64,000 nucleotides of DNA from Mytilus trossulus (taxonomy: Eukaryota; Mollusca; Bivalvia; Mytilida; Mytilidae): NCBI RefSeq assembly GCF_036588685.1, contig NC_086382.1:64712929-64776928 (forward strand). The letters run 5' to 3'. This document shows, piece after piece, positions 59,401 to 64,000 of this stretch (positions within the stretch are counted from its first letter, which is position 1; every line of letters begins with the position of its first letter). The translations under genes were made by a program, and so were the position numbers. A model generated the notes under the pieces. The model saw only the letters and a list, made by a program, of their open reading frames with translations. It was not told where the DNA came from and searched no databases.

Positions 59401-59720
59401 AAAAAATGAAAGAAACAAGGAGCGAAGATACATAAGGGTCATTAAACTCTCGTAAGTCGAGAGAAACTGACGTTGCCATGGCAAACCAAAAGACTACGAG
59501 AGTCAAACAAGTTTACATAACACAACAGAGAAATCTTGAAACTGGTGGTTTGCATGAGTGATTTGAAATAGTTATAAACAACATATACAGAACTCCAAAA
59601 ATAATTTAAATCAGAAAGTCCCTTATCTAATGGCAATTTCAAAAGCTCAAACACATCAAACCAGTGAAAAACAACTGTCTTTGTCCTGACTTGGTACAGG
59701 TATTTGCTTATATCAGAAAT
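59400..59720 (-). repeat. Dispersed repeats B-like and C, adjoining
   Basis: 59405-59535 resembles the 5' block of family B ('ctgacgttgccatggcaaac', 'cataacacaacagag'). 59570-59720 is family C ('atttcaaaagctcaaacaca', 'tgtcctgacttggtacaggt'). Confidence 0.65.
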
Positions 59721-60039
59721 AGATTAACCGTAATTTAATATCTATTTAAATACCTCACTTAGAATAAACTCACATAAAATCCCATTGACAACAATTTTTG
59801 GAACAAAAAGAACTAACGTAGTAGGTAAACATTTCAAAATTTGGAATAGAGCCGTCAACACTGTGGTACAATCTTAATCTCAATCACTATTAAACAACCA
59901 AATATGTATTTAACCAATGGCATCCTTCGTGTTACTCTTTGGAAGTCCAATTTCGGGAATGATATTTGCTGTTTGAAATATTTTTTGTGATTACTTTCGC
60001 AATGAAATTTAGAGCTGAACTGTATGGACTGCTAAAACA

Positions 60040-60960
60040 TGGTTATACAGTCTTTTATGCATGAAAAACCGTTTATATAATATATATTGATTCAAAAATC
60101 CTGTAATTGGTTTATCATAATTTTTTTGAGTTCAATCGCCGACTTTTTGAACAACATATAATGGTAGATATACTATGCTGCTTAATTCAATAGAACAAAC
60201 GGTTTACTTTTTTAATGTCATAATCTAATATGTAGTGTTTTTATGTCCTAAGTAATGATCTTCCTTCTTTCGTTTGAATTTTCCCCCGGTCGGTGCAAAT
60301 TACATAACTTGTCAAGCTATGCGTTTGATGTATAATCCCTGCCATCAATTATTATCGTCCTGCTGTTATTTGTCCTACATTTATTTATGCATTAATTCGT
60401 CATAGATAATATCCCATTTCACCATTACTGAATTTGACATAAACGATAACCTTTGTTTATACTTGAATGTAAAAAGTTCGTTTTTGGTGATGTTTATTTT
60501 TATGTGAAATTTTAGGAGAGTAAATATGATATGAATGAGTTTTAACAGCGCTGGATATAATGACGCCAATGTATGAATATTTAACAGAACCTAACACGCA
60601 CTTTAATGAATACAAAGTACATCGCAGTTTTATACTCTATAAAGTCACATGACCAATCACTGACTATCTCTCTTTATTACAGCCATGTGAAATAGACACA
60701 TTATCAAAATGAATAACTTCTACATTATATTTGTTAAATGATAAATGCTGATTTAATAATATGTCGTTTATCTGCTTGAAAAATCGAAGCTACAGTCGAT
60801 CATTACAATAGATATTACAGAAACATTTTCTTGTTAGTCATTCCTAATCTTACATGATCTGTCTTCCTGAAACTGAATATTGCTTATGTAAAAAACATCA
60901 GATTTCATCCAATGTTAATTTCGATTTCGATTTTAAACAACTGACTATTTCAATGGGCGT
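60040..60960. repeat. Copy 1 of a diverged tandem duplication
   Basis: Collinear matches with 61530-62630 include 'cgactttttgaacaaca', 'ttgtcaagctatgcgtttga', 'aatgatc' blocks, and later 'atttcatccaatgttaattt' and 'tttcaatggg'. No coding frame is conserved between copies. Confidence 0.8.
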
Positions 60961-60974
60961 TAGTTGTTATCAAA

Positions 60975-61080
60975 TGGTACCAGGTTTATACATTTATATA
61001 TCAGACGCACGTTTCGTCTTATAAGACTCACCAGAGGGGCTCAGATCAAAATAGTTAGGAAACCAAGCATGTAAAAGTTG
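60975..61080 (-). repeat. Dispersed repeat family D, fragment
   Basis: Inverse of the 3' half of 15455-15640: 'ggtaccaggtttatacattt', 'cagacgcacgtttcgtctta', 'gatcaaaatagttaggaaac'. Confidence 0.8.
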
Positions 61081-61529
61081 AAGAGCATTCAGAGGCAAAA
61101 CTTTATCTTTTAAAAATATGCCGCGAAACCATAGGAGACCTTTTTTGTATTAAATGATATTCATACACAAGAAATACATTTTTTTGGTGAGAACTAATTC
61201 GGTTATATGTGTTACTTGTTGCTGTCAGAATCTAAAAAAAGTGGACGGCATTTTGCTTACAAAATTACAAAAATATCAAATGTCAGTGGTTATCTGTGCT
61301 ACAGACATCTCATACGGTCATTCAACTGAAAAGCCTGGCAAACGTTCATAAAGGAGACACCAATTTTGACCACTTTGAATCGTTAATTGAATAGCTTTCT
61401 TATAGGCAGCTTATCAATATCCAAGTGTGAAATATGTTCTCTTAAGTGATTTGCAGTTGTTTACGTCGTTCGTTTAAGCTTCAAAACTTCTTTTACCAGA
61501 GGTGTTATAAATTGACAATACAGTCTGTA

Positions 61530-62630
61530 ACGCATTACAACACATGCGTTTAAAGAATTGATATTTTATCTGAAATTATGTAATTAATTTATCATACACT
61601 GTTCTTCATTTTTTCTATCGACTTTTTGAACAACAGCTGATGGTAGAGATTATACTGTGCTTCATTTATTTATTTTTATATGTCATAATCTATTATATAC
61701 TGTTTTTATTTCCTTAGTAATGATCATTTGATAGTCTCTGTTATTATTTTTTGCGGTTGCTCCAATTTGCACAACCTGTCAAGCTATTTGTTTGATGCAT
61801 AATGACTTTTATTCATTATCATGGTATTGCTGTGATTTGAACTACATTTATTTGTTATATAACCTTCAATATGAAATAAGGTGATGTGGTATGAATACCA
61901 ATAAAACAGTAGCAATAATAGACAAATTCACGAACTTCAACAATGGGAAAACCCTATATCTCATAGTCGGATAGAAAATCTACGACATAAACATTTAAGA
62001 AACAATTCATTGGAGAAATTTACCTATAACGAAAAACAAGTATAACAATGCGAAAAAACGACAAAAACTGAAATACTGGCTTCTGACTGATGACAGATAC
62101 ATAAATATGTTGCGGGGTTAAACTTGTTTGATGGACTTATTCCTATTCTAATCGTGGACATTGGTGTACCAGTACAACATAAAAACGAACTACATAATCA
62201 GTTAAGAAAGGGCTTACGCAATGAGATGCTTAGCATACGCATAAAAATCTATCTAAAACAAAGACCGGACGTGTGATTGTATTCACAACACAAAAAAAAA
62301 CCGCAGCAAAGTTCAGATCTGAGAGTACGGGCAGTTAATTGACCTAAATAACGTTTGTTAAAATATTATATTATCACAATGAACGACTTATACATTATAT
62401 TAACTAAATTATAGCTGCTATTTTAAGAATAGGTCGTTAATCTTCTTTAGAAATGGACGCTAGAGTAGATCACAACAAAATCTATTACGGATACAGTTTT
62501 GTATTATCAATAATTATTCTTGCATGTTCTGTCTGAATGAAATTGCATATTGGTCAAACAAATAACATGAAATTTCATCCACTGCTAATTTCATTCCGAT
62601 TCTGAGGAGCTCACATTTTTCAATGGGAGG
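61530..62630. repeat. Copy 2 of the diverged tandem duplication, split by a family A insertion
   Basis: The same landmarks as copy 1 appear in order: 'cgactttttgaacaaca', 'ctgtcaagctatttgtttga', 'atttcatccactgctaattt', 'tttcaatggg'. The stretch 61880-62345 has no counterpart in copy 1 and is a reverse-strand family A element. Confidence 0.8.
61880..62345 (-). repeat. Dispersed repeat family A, long diverged copy inserted in the duplication
   Basis: It starts 'gatgtggtatgaataccaat' and ends near 'cagatctgagagtacgggca', which are the inverse of the 3' and 5' ends of 45065-45572. The middle is strongly diverged. Confidence 0.75.
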
Positions 62631-62639
62631 AAAATCAAT

Positions 62640-64000
62640 TACTTGAACTACATGTATTTATAGCAGCAAATGTATAATAAAATATTGAAATAAAATATTT
62701 AATGCACACCAAATATACAAGATTCTAGGAATACACAGCGGAACAATTCTGCTAGCCTTCATCAATGAACTAACGTACAGTCATCTATGAAAGCCCGACA
62801 GGAAACAAAAGTAAGTTTCCTTTAATTGTACCATATGATAGGGGGCGTTCAATTTTAATTTACCTCGAAAATCGGTATTTGTTTTTTTTTTTTTTTTTTA
62901 ATTTTGTCTGACGGAAAATAATGAAACGAACACAAGTTGTTGCAAACTCAAGTAAGATACCAACCTGTAGTATTCTCAATTTTTTTACGATAATGTTATC
63001 GTTGTATCGATATAAATTGATGCTAACCTTCACGTGCAGACATACATAAACACTAAGGAAAGTTACCCAGGAGAGAAGTTGTGTTCTTCTTTCACCATTA
63101 CAATTACAACGAAAACGTACTGTATTTATAATAAAATATTGAAATAAGAAAACTAATTCATACCAAACATACAACGTTTAAAATATCTGCTTTCTCCGAC
63201 GGGAAACTTTTGAACGATCACAAGATGCTACAAGCGTCAGTGACAGATATGGTGTCCTTTAACAGAGGAGTCATTTTGTCGATACCTTGTTATGGTTAAC
63301 TAATGGATCTACATGACTGGTTTTTTCATCATGCCTAAAGTTTGGTTGTTATTGTATAAAACAGTCTGGACTGTTAACATAATGTACGACAGTTTTATAA
63401 TCACACACATATCGACGTTTTGAAAAATATGTATATGCGTTCGGTTCAATGTCAATGTCAGTTGGGCAGCAGAAAAAAAGGTGGCATGTAAATTATTTAA
63501 GATCATGTCTGCTGTTTGGTCGGGTTGTTGTCTCTTTAGTCTATTCTCCATTTCCATTTTCAATTTATTCCTAATTAATACTGAAATGAATATTCAAGCT
63601 CGATAATGAACCGTGGAAGTGGATTTGATAAAGCTGCATGGAAAGAAATATTGCAAATTATATTCTCTACAATTTGAAAAGTAACTATTACCATAGCTCA
63701 TCTTATATCTATAAATATAAGGGTGATGATATACACTGAGACTACATATAAACATTTCTCATATTGTTGTTTTTAATATAATAATTATGTCACATATTTT
63801 GACTTCATTGTTTATGTTATCATCTAACATTATGTTAATCATGCAAAATAAAGACCCAAGTCGCTACCAAGTTTTATCAAAATCTGCTATGCAACCTTTA
63901 GTGGATATCATTTTTTAACGGAAACAAACGTCAAACGAATCCAGTATATATATAGTGTCCTTAAAAGTTCCAATGTCCCGGAGTTCATTTCCTTAATCAT
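62640..64000. other. Gene-free end of window with one short internal duplication
   Basis: 62650-62800 and 63115-63240 share 'taataaaatattgaaataa' and 'accaaatatacaa'/'accaaacatacaa'. Frames at 62860-63174 (104 codons) and 63309-63563 (84 codons) on the - strand show no recognisable domain. Confidence 0.5.

Noticed and set aside
62860..63174. 104-codon minus-strand frame with a poly-Lys end
   Set aside because: The C-terminus is a poly-T/poly-A tract, part lies in a locally duplicated stretch, and no domain is visible.

Overview
The window is eukaryotic nuclear DNA, very AT-rich, with spliced genes and many interspersed repeats. Several repeat families match ones I recognise from marine mussels (Mytilus and relatives), so a mytilid bivalve is the best guess. 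That guess rests on recall of repeat consensus sequences; no search was run. There is no sign of bacterial gene density, operons, CRISPR arrays or phage.

Layout. (1) 1452-11644, + strand: ten exons encode the C-terminal catalytic half of an Xaa-Pro aminopeptidase (APP1/XPNPEP family, M24B). All five metal ligands are kept, but two histidines that are conserved and catalytic in the family are replaced. The 5' part of the gene lies before the window. (2) 12.4-15.7 kb: a dispersed mussel repeat, a 5'-truncated non-LTR retrotransposon with two in-frame stops, and another dispersed repeat. (3) 17.9-22.0 kb: a pair of diverged long inverted repeats encloses a broken minus-strand gene of an invertebrate multicopy family, a small inverted-repeat element and a tRNA-derived SINE. 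(4) 22.9-36.8 kb: several foldback/MITE-like elements, a CCGT-rich repeat, a decayed Penelope-like reverse transcriptase and more dispersed repeats. (5) 40540-41971: a 1.43-kb element with 35-bp near-perfect terminal inverted repeats and a perfect 5-bp flanking duplication, filled with 20- and 30-bp satellite units that are themselves near-palindromic. This is the most striking object in the window. (6) 43-47.2 kb: a foldback candidate and a cluster of one repeat family in alternating orientation. (7) 48265-49413, - strand: an intact, apparently intronless rhodopsin-class GPCR of 382 residues with unusual TM3 and TM7 motifs. (8) 50-64 kb: mostly unrecognised AT-rich DNA with repeat fragments, a probable TTAA-flanked MITE, and a diverged tandem duplication at 60-63 kb.

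Only two host genes are supported, the aminopeptidase and the GPCR. They face opposite directions about 37 kb apart and nothing ties them functionally. The rest is transposable-element debris and unannotated sequence. Most other open frames are short and are not supported as genes.
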